Positions 42,535 through 51,846 of a stretch of DNA of 57,034 nt are shown here, in pieces. The stretch covers positions 1-57,034 of the forward strand of contig JAFVFY010000074.1 of NCBI GenBank assembly GCA_017475265.1, in the 5' to 3' direction. This DNA is from Prevotella sp. GTDB taxonomy: Bacteria > Bacteroidota > Bacteroidia > Bacteroidales > Bacteroidaceae. The stretch's first letter is position 1, and each line of letters opens with the position of its first letter. A model generated the notes under the pieces. The model had not been told where the DNA came from and did no database searches. It saw nothing but the letters and a program-made list of their open reading frames with translations. A program made the position numbers and the translations under genes.

Positions 42535-44718
42535 ATGACAAAGACAAAAACATTAACTGAAGCCCTGAAGAAATATTTTGGCTTCGACACCTTCAAGGGA
42601 GACCAGGAAGCCATTATACAGAGCGTGCTCGACGGTCAGAACACCTTCGTGCTCATGCCCACAGGTGGTGGAAAGAGTCTCTGCTATCAGTTGCCGTCGC
42701 TGCTCATGGATGGCGTGGCCATCGTCATATCGCCACTCATCGCTCTGATGAAGAACCAGGTGGACTTCATCAGCCACCTCAGTGAGCAGGAGGGAACAGC
42801 ACACTTCCTCAACTCGTCGCTGAACAAGACGGCCATTGACCAAGTGAAGAAAGACATCGTGGAGGGACGCACGAAATTGCTATACGTGGCTCCGGAGTCG
42901 CTGACGAAGGACGAGAACGTGGAGTTCCTGCGCTCGGTGAAGATTTCGTTCTATGCCATCGACGAGGCCCATTGTATATCGGAGTGGGGACATGACTTCC
43001 GACCAGAGTACCGCCGCATCAGACCCATCATCAACGAGATTGGCGAGGCACCCATCATCGCACTGACGGCGACGGCTACTGACAAGGTGCGTACGGACAT
43101 CAAGAAGAACCTGGGAATTCTCGATGCGAAGGAATTCAAGTCATCATTCAACCGTCCGAACCTCTACTACGAGGTGCGACCCAAGACACGTGAGATAGAC
43201 AAGGACATCGTACGTTTCATCAAGCAGCACGAGGGTAAGAGTGGCATCATCTACTGTCTCTCGCGCAAGAAGGTGGAGGATTTGGCCGAGGTGCTACGTG
43301 CCAACAACATCAAGGCCGCAGCCTACCACGCCGGTCTGGAGACGAACAAACGCTCGGAGACACAGGACGACTTCATCATGGAGCGCATCGATGTCATCGT
43401 GGCAACCATCGCTTTCGGCATGGGTATCGACAAACCCGACGTGCGCTTTGTCATCCACTACGACATACCAAAGAGCCTCGAAGGCTATTATCAGGAGACG
43501 GGACGTGCCGGACGCGACGGCGGAGAAGGTATCTGCCTGGCCTTCTACAGTAATAAGGACTTGCAAAAACTTGACAAGTTCATGGAGGGCAAACCCGTGG
43601 CCGAGCAGGACATAGGTCGCCAGCTGCTACAGGAAACAGCGGCATACGCCGAGACTTCACTGTGTCGGCGCAAGATGCTACTCCACTACTTCGGCGAAGA
43701 ATACCCCAAGGACAACTGCGAGAACTGCGACAACTGTCTGCACCCCAGTGCCCGCGTGGAAGCAAGCAAGCAGCTCGTCACTGCATTGAAAGCCATACTC
43801 GCCATCAAGGAGAACTTCCGTACGGACTATGTCATCGATTTCATCATGGGCCGCGAGACCGACGAGATTCTGGCTCACAAACATCATGACTTCGAGGAGT
43901 TCGGCTCAGGCGAGGATGACAATCCGAAAATCTGGAACCCCGTCATCCGACAGGCACTCATTGCCGGATACCTGAAGAAAGAGGTGGAGAACTACGGGCT
44001 ACTGAAGGTCACTGCCGCAGGAAAGAAATTCATCAAGCATCCAACGACGTTCATGGTGGCAGAAGACCACGAGTTCAACGACGATGCCGACCTGACAGCT
44101 GCCGAGGGAGGTACTAGCGCCCTTGACCCCACATTGTCGTCGATGCTCATGGACCTGCGCCGCAAGTGGTCGCGCAAGCTCGACCGTCCACCTTACGTCA
44201 TCTTCCAAGATGTCTCCATAGAACAGATGGCCACCTACTATCCCATCTCGCTTGAAGAACTGAAGAACATCCAGGGAGTGGGGGACGGAAAGACGCGACA
44301 GCCATACGCCAAGGAGTTTGTAGAGCTTATCAAGAAATACTGTGAGGAGAACGAGATAGAGCGCCAGGCCGATATGCGCATACGCACCAAGGCCAAGGAC
44401 TCTATGCGCAAGCTGAAAATCCTGCAGAACATTGACCGGCGCATCGCCCTTGATGACATCGCCAACGCACTAGGCATCGACTTCGACGAACTGCTCGACG
44501 AGTTGGAGGGCATCGTGCTCTACAGTGGTAACAAAATCAACATCGACTACTTCCTTGACGAGATTATGGACCCCGATGACGTGAGCGACATCTACGAGTT
44601 CTTCCGCGAACAGGAGACCGATGACCTGGAGGCCGCCTACGAGGAGTTCTCCTCCGACATTCCAGAGGCCGAGATACGCCTTGTGCGCATCAAGTTCATC
44701 TCCGACATGGCTAACTAA
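42535..44718 (+). CDS. recQ: ATP-dependent DNA helicase RecQ
   Basis: RecQ is a 3'-5' helicase for recombination and fork repair. The product has 727 residues. Seen: FGFDTFKGDQEAIIQSVL (Q-type motif 0), Walker A MPTGGGKSLCYQLP, motif II AIDEAHCISEWGHDFRPEY with the aromatic-rich loop, motif VI YYQETGRAGRDG, zinc cysteines CRRKMLLHYFGE ... CENCDNC, and an RQC winged helix. An HRDC domain follows (YPISLEELKNIQGVGDGKTRQPYAKEFVELI, about 565-605), and a C-terminal helical extension with DD/E-rich ends. Spacing from clpX is 36 bp, so co-transcription is plausible. Confidence 0.93.
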   Translation: MTKTKTLTEALKKYFGFDTFKGDQEAIIQSVLDGQNTFVLMPTGGGKSLCYQLPSLLMDGVAIVISPLIALMKNQVDFISHLSEQEGTAHFLNSSLNKTAIDQVKKDIVEGRTKLLYVAPESLTKDENVEFLRSVKISFYAIDEAHCISEWGHDFRPEYRRIRPIINEIGEAPIIALTATATDKVRTDIKKNLGILDAKEFKSSFNRPNLYYEVRPKTREIDKDIVRFIKQHEGKSGIIYCLSRKKVEDLAEVLRANNIKAAAYHAGLETNKRSETQDDFIMERIDVIVATIAFGMGIDKPDVRFVIHYDIPKSLEGYYQETGRAGRDGGEGICLAFYSNKDLQKLDKFMEGKPVAEQDIGRQLLQETAAYAETSLCRRKMLLHYFGEEYPKDNCENCDNCLHPSARVEASKQLVTALKAILAIKENFRTDYVIDFIMGRETDEILAHKHHDFEEFGSGEDDNPKIWNPVIRQALIAGYLKKEVENYGLLKVTAAGKKFIKHPTTFMVAEDHEFNDDADLTAAEGGTSALDPTLSSMLMDLRRKWSRKLDRPPYVIFQDVSIEQMATYYPISLEELKNIQGVGDGKTRQPYAKEFVELIKKYCEENEIERQADMRIRTKAKDSMRKLKILQNIDRRIALDDIANALGIDFDELLDELEGIVLYSGNKINIDYFLDEIMDPDDVSDIYEFFREQETDDLEAAYEEFSSDIPEAEIRLVRIKFISDMAN

Positions 44719-44758
44719 TTGTCAAATTGTAAACACGCAGCCAATTGTCAAATAGTAA

Positions 44759-45640
44759 ATGACCATGCGTTTTGCCCTCTTCGGTAACGTTCACCATCCA
44801 GAGAAGTCGGCCGTCATACGTCGGTTGCTCACCGCACTGAAGCGTCATGGGGCACAGATAGCCATCGACCAGCACTTCTACGACTTCCTCTCAACCCTGC
44901 CTGACAATCCTCTCCACGAGACCCACTACTCCGTTTTCACCGAGATGCCTTCCTGTGATTTTGCCCTCTCACTGGGTGGCGACGGTACTCTGCTGAAGAC
45001 TGCCAGCCGTGTACGCTCGCGCCAGGTGCCTATCGTGGGAGTGAACATGGGCCGCATGGGGTTCCTTGCCGATGTAGGAGCAGATGACGTAGAGGCCTGT
45101 GTAGACGCACTCTACGAAGGTAACTACAGCGTTGACGACCGTGCACTCATCCAGGTGAGCACCAACGGCGAGCACATCGAGGGCTACGACTGCGCCCTCA
45201 ACGACGTGGCCATCCTGAAACGCGACACGGCATCGATGATTTCCATCCGTGCCAGCATCGATGGTGAACACCTCGCCACCTATCAGGCCGACGGTCTCAT
45301 TGTCTCCACGCCCACGGGAAGTACGGCCTACTCGCTGTCCAATGGTGGGCCTATCATCACCCCACGTACTGGCGTGTTCCTGATGACTGCCGTGGCTCCC
45401 CATTCGCTGAACATCCGTCCCATCGTCATCCCCGACTCAGCCACCATAGAACTGACCGTCAGTAGCCGTAGTCACACCTTCCTCGTGGCCATAGACGGCC
45501 GCTCGCAGAGTCTGACAGAAGGAGCCACGCTCCAGCTGCGCCGTGCACTCTACACGGCAAAATTAGTAAGGCGAAGTGGCTCGAACTATTTCTCCTCACT
45601 TCGCCAAAAACTGATGTGGGCCGCTGACAGCCGGCTATAA
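44759..45640 (+). CDS. nadK: NAD kinase
   Basis: NadK phosphorylates NAD to NADP. The product has 293 residues with the hallmark LGGDGTLLKTA motif, then GVNMGRMGFLADV, a CALNDVAILKRD segment in place of the usual NE-binding motif, GLIVSTPTGSTAYSLSNGGPIITP, and a C-terminal FLVAIDGRSQSL strand. A second ATG at 44765 (MRFALFGN) is an equally good start. The 40-bp gap to recQ is made of CAATTGTCAAAT words. It converges on the glycan locus. Confidence 0.93.
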   Translation: MTMRFALFGNVHHPEKSAVIRRLLTALKRHGAQIAIDQHFYDFLSTLPDNPLHETHYSVFTEMPSCDFALSLGGDGTLLKTASRVRSRQVPIVGVNMGRMGFLADVGADDVEACVDALYEGNYSVDDRALIQVSTNGEHIEGYDCALNDVAILKRDTASMISIRASIDGEHLATYQADGLIVSTPTGSTAYSLSNGGPIITPRTGVFLMTAVAPHSLNIRPIVIPDSATIELTVSSRSHTFLVAIDGRSQSLTEGATLQLRRALYTAKLVRRSGSNYFSSLRQKLMWAADSRL

Positions 45641-45653
45641 AGTCAAATCGATG

Positions 45654-46892
45654 CTAGTGAAATAAACCACTCAATGGTTTTGGCAAATAATCCACGAATT
45701 TTTGCAGGGCTTGCCAAACAACTCCTTCCTCCATGTGGCTCAAATTTCCGATACGACAGAAAGTGTGCCACAATGGCGTACCTTGCGGAAGGCCGTTATC
45801 ACCAATAGGGCCGCTGTGCTGCTGCCAACGCATCAGTTTGTAGAAACCGACTGTCACCGTAAGTCCCATCAGGATCACAGTACACGTCTGGGTGTTGATG
45901 GAAGCGCCACAAAGCCAGAGCATCAGCCATACAAGAATAACGATAAGGTTCATCGAAAGGATGGAAAGGGACGCGCCAAGATGCGAGAACCCCATGTCGA
46001 TGAACAGGTGGTGCAGGTGCGACTTGTCAGGCTTGAACGGCGACCGTCCTCTCAACATTCGTGCAGTCATCACCCGCAGGGTGTCAAAAATCGGTATGCA
46101 TAGCACGGCCAAAGGCACGGCTATCACGCCGACGCCATGAGCCTCTAAATCCTGACAGCGACGCATCGACAACGCTCCTATAGCGAAAATACTCATCAGG
46201 AGACCTAACATCATCGTCCCACCGTCACCAATAAACATTTTCGACTTCACTCCAAACACGTTGTGGAAAAAAAACGGTATCAGTGCCGCTGTCACAATGA
46301 CAGCTAGGGATGACCAAACAGGCGGACCGGTGAATATGAAAAGCACAGCGAAACAGGTGCAGGCCATGATGCCATAGCCTGATGAATATCCGTCGATGCC
46401 GTCAATCATGTTGATAGCATTGATGATTCCCACACCACCCACTAACGACAACGGAATGCCCACCCACAAGCTTATCTCGTGAATGCCGAAGAGACCATAG
46501 AAATTGTGTATGTGATAGCCAGTGAGCGCCATATAGCCCCCCACAATGCCGAACTGCACGATGAGACGCAGGACGGCCGGCAGATTCTTCATGTCGTCCC
46601 ACACACCCAGCACCAACATGGTGGTTATGGCCATAAGGCTCCAGCTTATACTCGCCCTTTCTATCAGAAACCACATGGCAAGACATCCTGCAAGAATGCC
46701 TGCATAGACCGCCACGCCTCCCATCACTGGTATAGGCTGCCTGTGTATCTTACGTGCATCAGGATTATCCACAATATTGTGATTCAGTGCATAGCGCAGT
46801 ACAAAGGGATAGACAACTGTCGTCACTATTAACGACAGAAAAAATAAGATGATTAGTATTTGTGTCTTGCTCATTGTCTCTTCAATATTCAA
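45654..46892 (-). CDS. Undecaprenyl-phosphate sugar-1-phosphate transferase (WecA/TagO-like)
   Basis: The product has 412 residues and about eleven membrane helices, PF00953 family. Such enzymes put a HexNAc-1-phosphate on undecaprenyl phosphate and so start a surface glycan. Motifs: PVMGGVAVYAG, VWDDMKNLP (Asp pair), NAINMIDGIDGYSSG, FIGDGGTMMLG, and the cytoplasmic KPDKSHLHHLFIDMGFS His loop typical of WecA/TagO rather than MraY. The start may be the Met at 46874 (MSKTQILIIL); the six residues before it come from an ATTGAA-word repeat that also ends the upstream glycosyltransferase, whose stop overlaps the ATG (ATGA). Confidence 0.88.
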   Translation of the reverse strand: MNIEETMSKTQILIILFFLSLIVTTVVYPFVLRYALNHNIVDNPDARKIHRQPIPVMGGVAVYAGILAGCLAMWFLIERASISWSLMAITTMLVLGVWDDMKNLPAVLRLIVQFGIVGGYMALTGYHIHNFYGLFGIHEISLWVGIPLSLVGGVGIINAINMIDGIDGYSSGYGIMACTCFAVLFIFTGPPVWSSLAVIVTAALIPFFFHNVFGVKSKMFIGDGGTMMLGLLMSIFAIGALSMRRCQDLEAHGVGVIAVPLAVLCIPIFDTLRVMTARMLRGRSPFKPDKSHLHHLFIDMGFSHLGASLSILSMNLIVILVWLMLWLCGASINTQTCTVILMGLTVTVGFYKLMRWQQHSGPIGDNGLPQGTPLWHTFCRIGNLSHMEEGVVWQALQKFVDYLPKPLSGLFH

Positions 46893-46914
46893 TTTTCAAT
46901 CTTCAATCTTGAAT
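46885..46914 (-). repeat. ATTGAA word repeat across a gene junction
   Basis: CAAGATTGAAGATTGAAAAT + TGAATATTGAAGAG. It encodes the last residues of the GT4 protein (LKIEN) and the first of the WecA-like protein (MNIEE). Confidence 0.55.
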
Positions 46915-48016
46915 AAATCTCCAGATGTTTCTCTATCACTTTTTCTAAGGAGAATTCCCGCTCGGCTTTTTCTCTTGCCGCTTTGCCCATTCTGACACGT
47001 AATGCTTTGTCCTCTATCAAGATGCGCAATTTCTGCGCCAAGGCCTCGCTGTCTTTAACAGGAACCAAGAATCCGTTTACGCCATCATCCACCACGTCCT
47101 TACATCCAATGGAGTTGGTTGTGACAATGGGTCTGCCCACGGCACAGGCATCAATCAGCGACTTAGGAACACCCTCACGGTAATAACTCGGGAAGGCCAT
47201 GATGTGGCACTGCTCCAATATAGACTTGATGTCCTTCTGGAAATCCAGCCACTTGATATATCGTCCGTCACATCGCGCTTCCAGTTCCTCCTTCGATACC
47301 GCGTCGAAATTCACGGCTAAGCGACCGCATAGCCAAAACTCCAACTTTCCTTCATAGTCTTTCCGCAGTTTCTCAGCAGCCTCAATCAGTTCTATGACAC
47401 CCTTTTCCTTGACCATCCGGGCCGTGAAAACCACTTTCAGCGTTTCGCTTTCTGACTCAGGCACATACTTGAAATCATTTAGGGCAACACCAGAACCCTT
47501 GATGAACTCAGCCTGCCCCTCTTCAATGACGCCACGCTGTAGGAACATGTCTTTGTCCTCTTGGTTTTGGAATATCACCTTCACTCTCTTCCGCTTGTTC
47601 GAGAAGCGCAAGACAGCCAGTATTCCCCTTGCCATCATTCCCAACTTTTCGCCAGAGAAGATGGTGCCAAGTCCGCTAACAGCATTCACCACGCCATGAA
47701 CACGGGCAAATTTGGCCGCAAGCCCACCCCACAACATATTCTTCAGTCCTACGTGATGAACCACGGCCTCCCTGTTCTTTTTATATAAGGTATATAGGAA
47801 CCACCAAGTTCTCAGTTCCTGAAAAGGATTCACCCCCGTAGGATTGATAGGCAGTTCCAACACCTTTAGCCCCATTTCCTCCACCTCGTGTCGACGTCCC
47901 GTATCCTTACACACCACAGTAACATCCCAGCCTGCTTTCTGGGCAGCCAGGGCTATCTCCTTGCGATGCGAAAGGAAGAACCGGTCCTCGTTGACTATCA
48001 TCAATAGTTTCTTCAT
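46889..48016 (-). CDS. Glycosyltransferase family 4
   Basis: The product has 375 residues with the GT-B double Rossmann fold. N-terminal acceptor half: MIVNEDRFFLSHRKEIALAAQKAGWDVTVV. C-terminal donor half: VVFTARMVKEKGVIELIEAAEKL, then EGVPKSLIDACAVGRPIVTT, the E-x7-E type signature in a GT4 variant, and GFLVPVKDSEALA. It adds a sugar to the lipid-linked glycan begun by the WecA-like enzyme, with which it overlaps by 4 bp; donor and acceptor cannot be told. It follows the nucleotidyltransferase-like gene by 9 bp. Confidence 0.88.
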   Translation of the reverse strand: MKKLLMIVNEDRFFLSHRKEIALAAQKAGWDVTVVCKDTGRRHEVEEMGLKVLELPINPTGVNPFQELRTWWFLYTLYKKNREAVVHHVGLKNMLWGGLAAKFARVHGVVNAVSGLGTIFSGEKLGMMARGILAVLRFSNKRKRVKVIFQNQEDKDMFLQRGVIEEGQAEFIKGSGVALNDFKYVPESESETLKVVFTARMVKEKGVIELIEAAEKLRKDYEGKLEFWLCGRLAVNFDAVSKEELEARCDGRYIKWLDFQKDIKSILEQCHIMAFPSYYREGVPKSLIDACAVGRPIVTTNSIGCKDVVDDGVNGFLVPVKDSEALAQKLRILIEDKALRVRMGKAAREKAEREFSLEKVIEKHLEIYSRLKIEN

Positions 48017-48025
48017 AATCTTCAG

Positions 48026-49177
48026 TTATTCATGACGTAATCCGTTTAAAAAAATGCTCGGAGAGAATCGGAAAGTATCTAACGGGAAAATCATCAGATG
48101 ATTTGCCAAATCACAACAACGCCGTCTGGTCGCTTTCATCTTTTTCAATAGAAGCGAATCGTTTTTTTTCTTCCCCTCCCTGTTATGTCCCATGTTCCCA
48201 GTCTTCATGATGAACAGATGTATCCGTCTCGCCTTCCGCTTCCATTTTTCATCATCAGCATAGAATGGCATAGCCTCCTCGGGCATACCTAAGTATTCTA
48301 CGGCATACATCCCAAAGGCTTTCCACTCGCTCATCATCCCCATGCTTTTCAGCCGGGATTCAAGTTTCCCCAAATCAAGAGAATCCCTAAACGACCATAG
48401 TAGCCTGCACCAGTCACAAATCTGCCTGATGCCCACGCCCTCCTTATAAAAATGATTCAGGAAATGAACAAACACATAAACCACATCGTTCTCACAACCA
48501 AGCAAGGGTATCTGCACATCACCGTCCGTCCAATATCTCACGTCGCCGCCATAGAATGTCTCATTACACACCTTGTCGAGTTCCTTGTCAATGCGGAATG
48601 AGAAACCGCAGCGAAGACTGCCGTGCAACTCTACCTGCCAACCGCCAACAATAAGGCCAAGATGCTGTTTATGCGTTATTTCCGACCTCGAAGACGATGC
48701 TAATGGGAGCAAATAGTCCTTTGCCTTCTCATAGTCTTTTTCACTCAAAAGCAAGTCCACATCACCACATGTTCTCCAAAGTGGTTTTGTATAGTTCTGA
48801 GCCACGCCCTGACCCTTTATCAGGAAAGCATGGATGTCCATCTTATGTAACCTTCCCATCAGTTGTGCAACGAACTTGTTCATGGCCAAATTGCGTTTCT
48901 CCAGCCGCAGCGAATAAGCGATAAACCGCATAGAACATTGACGCGGCATAAGCGCAGAACCATGAGTCTTGAGCCATTCATCTTGAAGTCTCTCCATACC
49001 CTCTGCCGCAAGCCCAATCACACTCTGCTCCTTCGCCAGTTGATAGACCTCCATCCAGTCCACATCATCCGATAGCAGGCTGTCTGCATGCTCTGTGCGA
49101 CCAAACAGCCCCGCCCTTGTCAAGAAAAAAAAGACCTCTATAGTATTATTCTGTCTCATTCTTTGATTCATCGACAC
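48026..49177 (-). CDS. Nucleotidyltransferase-like protein (NTP_transf_5 type)
   Basis: The product has 383 residues. The signature stretch IHAFLIKGQGVAQNYTKPLWRTCGDVDLLLSEKDYEKAKDYL carries the GD-x-DLL metal-binding pattern of the PF14907 group, followed by WQVELHGSLRCG and ENDVVYVFVHFLNHFYKEGVGIRQICDW. Such proteins are frequent in capsule and exopolysaccharide loci, but their reaction has not been established. The tail is basic (KATRRRCCDLANHL). Of two nearby ATGs (49177 and 49171) either may be used. Confidence 0.72.
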   Translation of the reverse strand: MSMNQRMRQNNTIEVFFFLTRAGLFGRTEHADSLLSDDVDWMEVYQLAKEQSVIGLAAEGMERLQDEWLKTHGSALMPRQCSMRFIAYSLRLEKRNLAMNKFVAQLMGRLHKMDIHAFLIKGQGVAQNYTKPLWRTCGDVDLLLSEKDYEKAKDYLLPLASSSRSEITHKQHLGLIVGGWQVELHGSLRCGFSFRIDKELDKVCNETFYGGDVRYWTDGDVQIPLLGCENDVVYVFVHFLNHFYKEGVGIRQICDWCRLLWSFRDSLDLGKLESRLKSMGMMSEWKAFGMYAVEYLGMPEEAMPFYADDEKWKRKARRIHLFIMKTGNMGHNREGKKKNDSLLLKKMKATRRRCCDLANHLMIFPLDTFRFSPSIFLNGLRHE

Positions 49178-49338
49178 AATTTTTATATGCCTCCTTCTGT
49201 CACCGTTCTATCTGCCTACTGCTTGGTATTCTTGTCGTATTTGGGTTAGTATCAACACCATGTTGAAAAAGGGATGGTGACGAGTGTCGATAGAGGAAGG
49301 CTTGCTTGCGCTGATAGAGAAAGCCGTTCTAAGTTTCT
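49178..49338. other. 160-bp gap without gene
   Basis: No ORF, clear hairpin or promoter was recognised. Confidence 0.4.
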
Positions 49339-50271
49339 TCATCGAAACAGTTTGTCCTTTAAGTAGCCTATTAAATCCTTTGTAAACTCGTCAGCACCTC
49401 GCGCATTCATATGATTTCCATTTTTAAAATATTCATCATGATGAACATATTTCGGATTATTTGAGAAATCAATAAACGGAATACCACGATCTTTACACAC
49501 TTCCATGATAGGTTTAAACTGTATGCTATCCATACCATACCATCTTGGCGAAACAACAAAATACAGTTTAGATCCTTCCAACTCGTCAATCAGCTTATTA
49601 ATATATTCAAACTTTACCGAATCCACCTTTGGCATCTTCTTCACTTTGTCGATAGCCCTAATCTTCGTCTTATCGATTTCACCCTTTAAAGGACTAAAGC
49701 CATTGCTTCGTGCGTTAGATAGTGGATGCAGATAATCTGTCAATAGCTCAATGATTCTAGAGTTATATCTATAAATTTGGCTACACATCTTATACTTTTC
49801 TGTTTTATCTACACTTTCAAAGATTTCATCAATACCTTCCCTGTGGTAATGCTGCTTTAACCACGTCAGGTAACGGTGATTGTCATCACCTACAAACAGG
49901 TCAACATCAGGATAAATGTCATAAATCACGACTTGGGGTTTCTTCCTCTCATCGATCATTTTAAGTCTTCCATAGTTCAGTATGATACCATTACCCATCT
50001 GCCCTGAATTATAACAGGACATACCCAAAGAGTCTGTTAAAATCTGAGGGTTGTAGTGTCTCACACATCGGGAGGATCCCATTAATAGGAAATCCGTTTC
50101 CAGTTTATCGCAAATGTATGTGTCTCTCTGAGTAAATCCACCCTTGGCATTTTTAGCGAAATAACCCAAAATAAAGCCACAAAGAACATCCGCCACTATC
50201 AGCAATGCAAAAAACAGAGTAATCTTTAAAATGAATCGTTTCATGGCGTTAGAAATTTTGTTTATCCGCAT
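49339..50271 (-). CDS. SGNH/GDSL-like membrane-anchored protein, MBOAT partner
   Basis: The product has 310 residues; the likely start is the Met at 50244 (MKRFILKITLFFALLIVADVLCGFILG, one N-terminal membrane anchor). The exported part carries a block I-like LLMGSSRCVRHY (serine where GDSL enzymes have their nucleophile) and a final NHMNARGADEFTKDLI that corresponds to the block V region (His near the C-terminus). Such DltD/AlgX-like proteins work with a membrane-bound acyltransferase, and an MBOAT gene lies 160 bp upstream on the same strand. It probably helps to acylate a surface glycan outside the membrane. Confidence 0.68.
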   Translation of the reverse strand: MRINKISNAMKRFILKITLFFALLIVADVLCGFILGYFAKNAKGGFTQRDTYICDKLETDFLLMGSSRCVRHYNPQILTDSLGMSCYNSGQMGNGIILNYGRLKMIDERKKPQVVIYDIYPDVDLFVGDDNHRYLTWLKQHYHREGIDEIFESVDKTEKYKMCSQIYRYNSRIIELLTDYLHPLSNARSNGFSPLKGEIDKTKIRAIDKVKKMPKVDSVKFEYINKLIDELEGSKLYFVVSPRWYGMDSIQFKPIMEVCKDRGIPFIDFSNNPKYVHHDEYFKNGNHMNARGADEFTKDLIGYLKDKLFR

Positions 50272-50300
50272 ATATCCGAAAGTTATGAAATTCGTGTGTA

Positions 50301-50340
50301 AAGTGCCTCCTAACTATGAGTCAAGTGCCTCCTAACTATG
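50301..50340 (+). repeat. Direct repeat AAGTGCCTCCTAACTATG x2
   Basis: Two perfect 18-bp copies with a 22-bp period in the gap between the SGNH and MBOAT genes. The spacing of two helical turns suits tandem protein binding. Confidence 0.6.
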
Positions 50341-50430
50341 GATTGGAGTGTTCCCGCCCGTGTAGGGTCATTGGACTGGAACGAGGTTTGCTCCTACATT
50401 TGTGGTTTACGGATGATTGCGGATGATCAT

Positions 50431-51846
50431 TTAGAAATTAGCATAGATAAACTGGCCGGCATCAAACACGCCTGTCATCAGAATTAGGATGATAACTGAT
50501 AGATAAGAACCCCATCTTACTATTCTGTTCTTGTTCTCGAAGAGTTTCAACTTATTGGGAACAAACTCATCAGTCCAGTCTTTTATGAACAGTAGTATCG
50601 TACCCATCATCATCAGAACAAAGATGTGCTTTGAGGTAATTTCAAGCGCCATCGACTGATGCGTGTCAAAGATATGTGCTATAACACCACATGCATCTCC
50701 CAAAGTTGGCATACGGAAGAAGATCCAGGCAAAGTTCACTAACAGAAAAGTAATGATTATCTTTACCGATTTACCCAGCCATCCATATTCACACTTTTGC
50801 TGACCCATCGCTTTTTCAATAATCTGAGCAATGCCATGCCAAATGCCCCATACAATAAAAGTCCAGTTGGCTCCATGCCAGATACCACTCACAAGGAATG
50901 TCACAAATATATTCCAGTAATTGTGCATCTTTGAACATTTACTACCCCCCATCGGGATATAAACATAATCTTTCAACCATGTAGAAAGAGATATATGCCA
51001 CCTTCTCCAGAAATCCGTTACACTCACTGCAAAGTATGGCCTACGGAAATTCTCGGTCAATTCAAAGCCTAAAACCTTGCCTACTCCGATGGCCATGAGG
51101 GAATAACCCGCAAAATCAGCATATATCTGGATTGTATAGAAGATGCTGGCGATAAAGCAGGTCACACCTGTGTAGTTCATATAGTTAGGTAAGACTGTAT
51201 CCACATACAATGCCACCCTGTCAGCTACAACTACTTTCAAGAACATACCCCAAAGCAACATCTTCAATCCCCCAATTGCTTTTCCATAATCAAAATATGG
51301 TCTCATATTCTTCAGCTGAGGTATAACCAAAGAAGCCTTATTGATAGGTCCAGACAATATCGATGGGAAGAAAGATATAAACAGTGCGTATGTCAGTAAA
51401 TCATTTTCTGCCTCGATTTTCTTATAGTACACGTCAAAGAAATAACCTAATGCTTGAAATGTAAAGAAAGAGATACCAATAGGTACAGCCCAATTCAAGC
51501 CCTGAAGGTCATAGCGTAGTCCAAAAGCTGACAGAACAACATACACCTGTTCATTAATAAAGTTGAAGTACTTGAAAAACAGTAGCGGTAGTAAAGAAAA
51601 TACCGCCCCCAGAGCCATTATTTGCTTCTTCTTCTCATTCTTCTCGATAAGCCTTGCACCATAGTAAGTCACAAGCGTAACACCGAGTAAAATTAGTGCA
51701 TATACAGGCTTCCAGTTCAAATATAGCAGATAGCTAACCGCCAATAGAAACACATTCCTTCCTCTCTGACAACGTGCTGGTATTATATAATACAGTAAGA
51801 AAATCAGGGGGAAGAAAACCAAGAAATTAAATGAATTATATATCAT
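50431..51846 (-). CDS. MBOAT O-acyltransferase (AlgI/DltB-like)
   Basis: The product has 471 residues and about ten membrane helices. Landmarks of the MBOAT family: FFPSILSGPINKA, RPYFAVSVTDFWRRWHISLSTWLKDYVYIPMGGSK, and the conserved active-site histidine in LVSGIWHGANWTFIVWGIWHG. These proteins move acyl groups across the membrane to an acceptor polymer. The start, MIYNSFNFLVFFPLIF, is the canonical opening of this family. It overlaps the beta-helix gene upstream by 4 bp and is followed by its SGNH-like partner. Confidence 0.9.
   Translation of the reverse strand: MIYNSFNFLVFFPLIFLLYYIIPARCQRGRNVFLLAVSYLLYLNWKPVYALILLGVTLVTYYGARLIEKNEKKKQIMALGAVFSLLPLLFFKYFNFINEQVYVVLSAFGLRYDLQGLNWAVPIGISFFTFQALGYFFDVYYKKIEAENDLLTYALFISFFPSILSGPINKASLVIPQLKNMRPYFDYGKAIGGLKMLLWGMFLKVVVADRVALYVDTVLPNYMNYTGVTCFIASIFYTIQIYADFAGYSLMAIGVGKVLGFELTENFRRPYFAVSVTDFWRRWHISLSTWLKDYVYIPMGGSKCSKMHNYWNIFVTFLVSGIWHGANWTFIVWGIWHGIAQIIEKAMGQQKCEYGWLGKSVKIIITFLLVNFAWIFFRMPTLGDACGVIAHIFDTHQSMALEITSKHIFVLMMMGTILLFIKDWTDEFVPNKLKLFENKNRIVRWGSYLSVIILILMTGVFDAGQFIYANF

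Noticed and set aside
49680-49706. CCTTTAAAGG palindrome in the SGNH gene as another GGAGGGG-type element
   Set aside because: Too short and AT-rich, no outer arms; the encoded FSPLKGE resembles the family only loosely.
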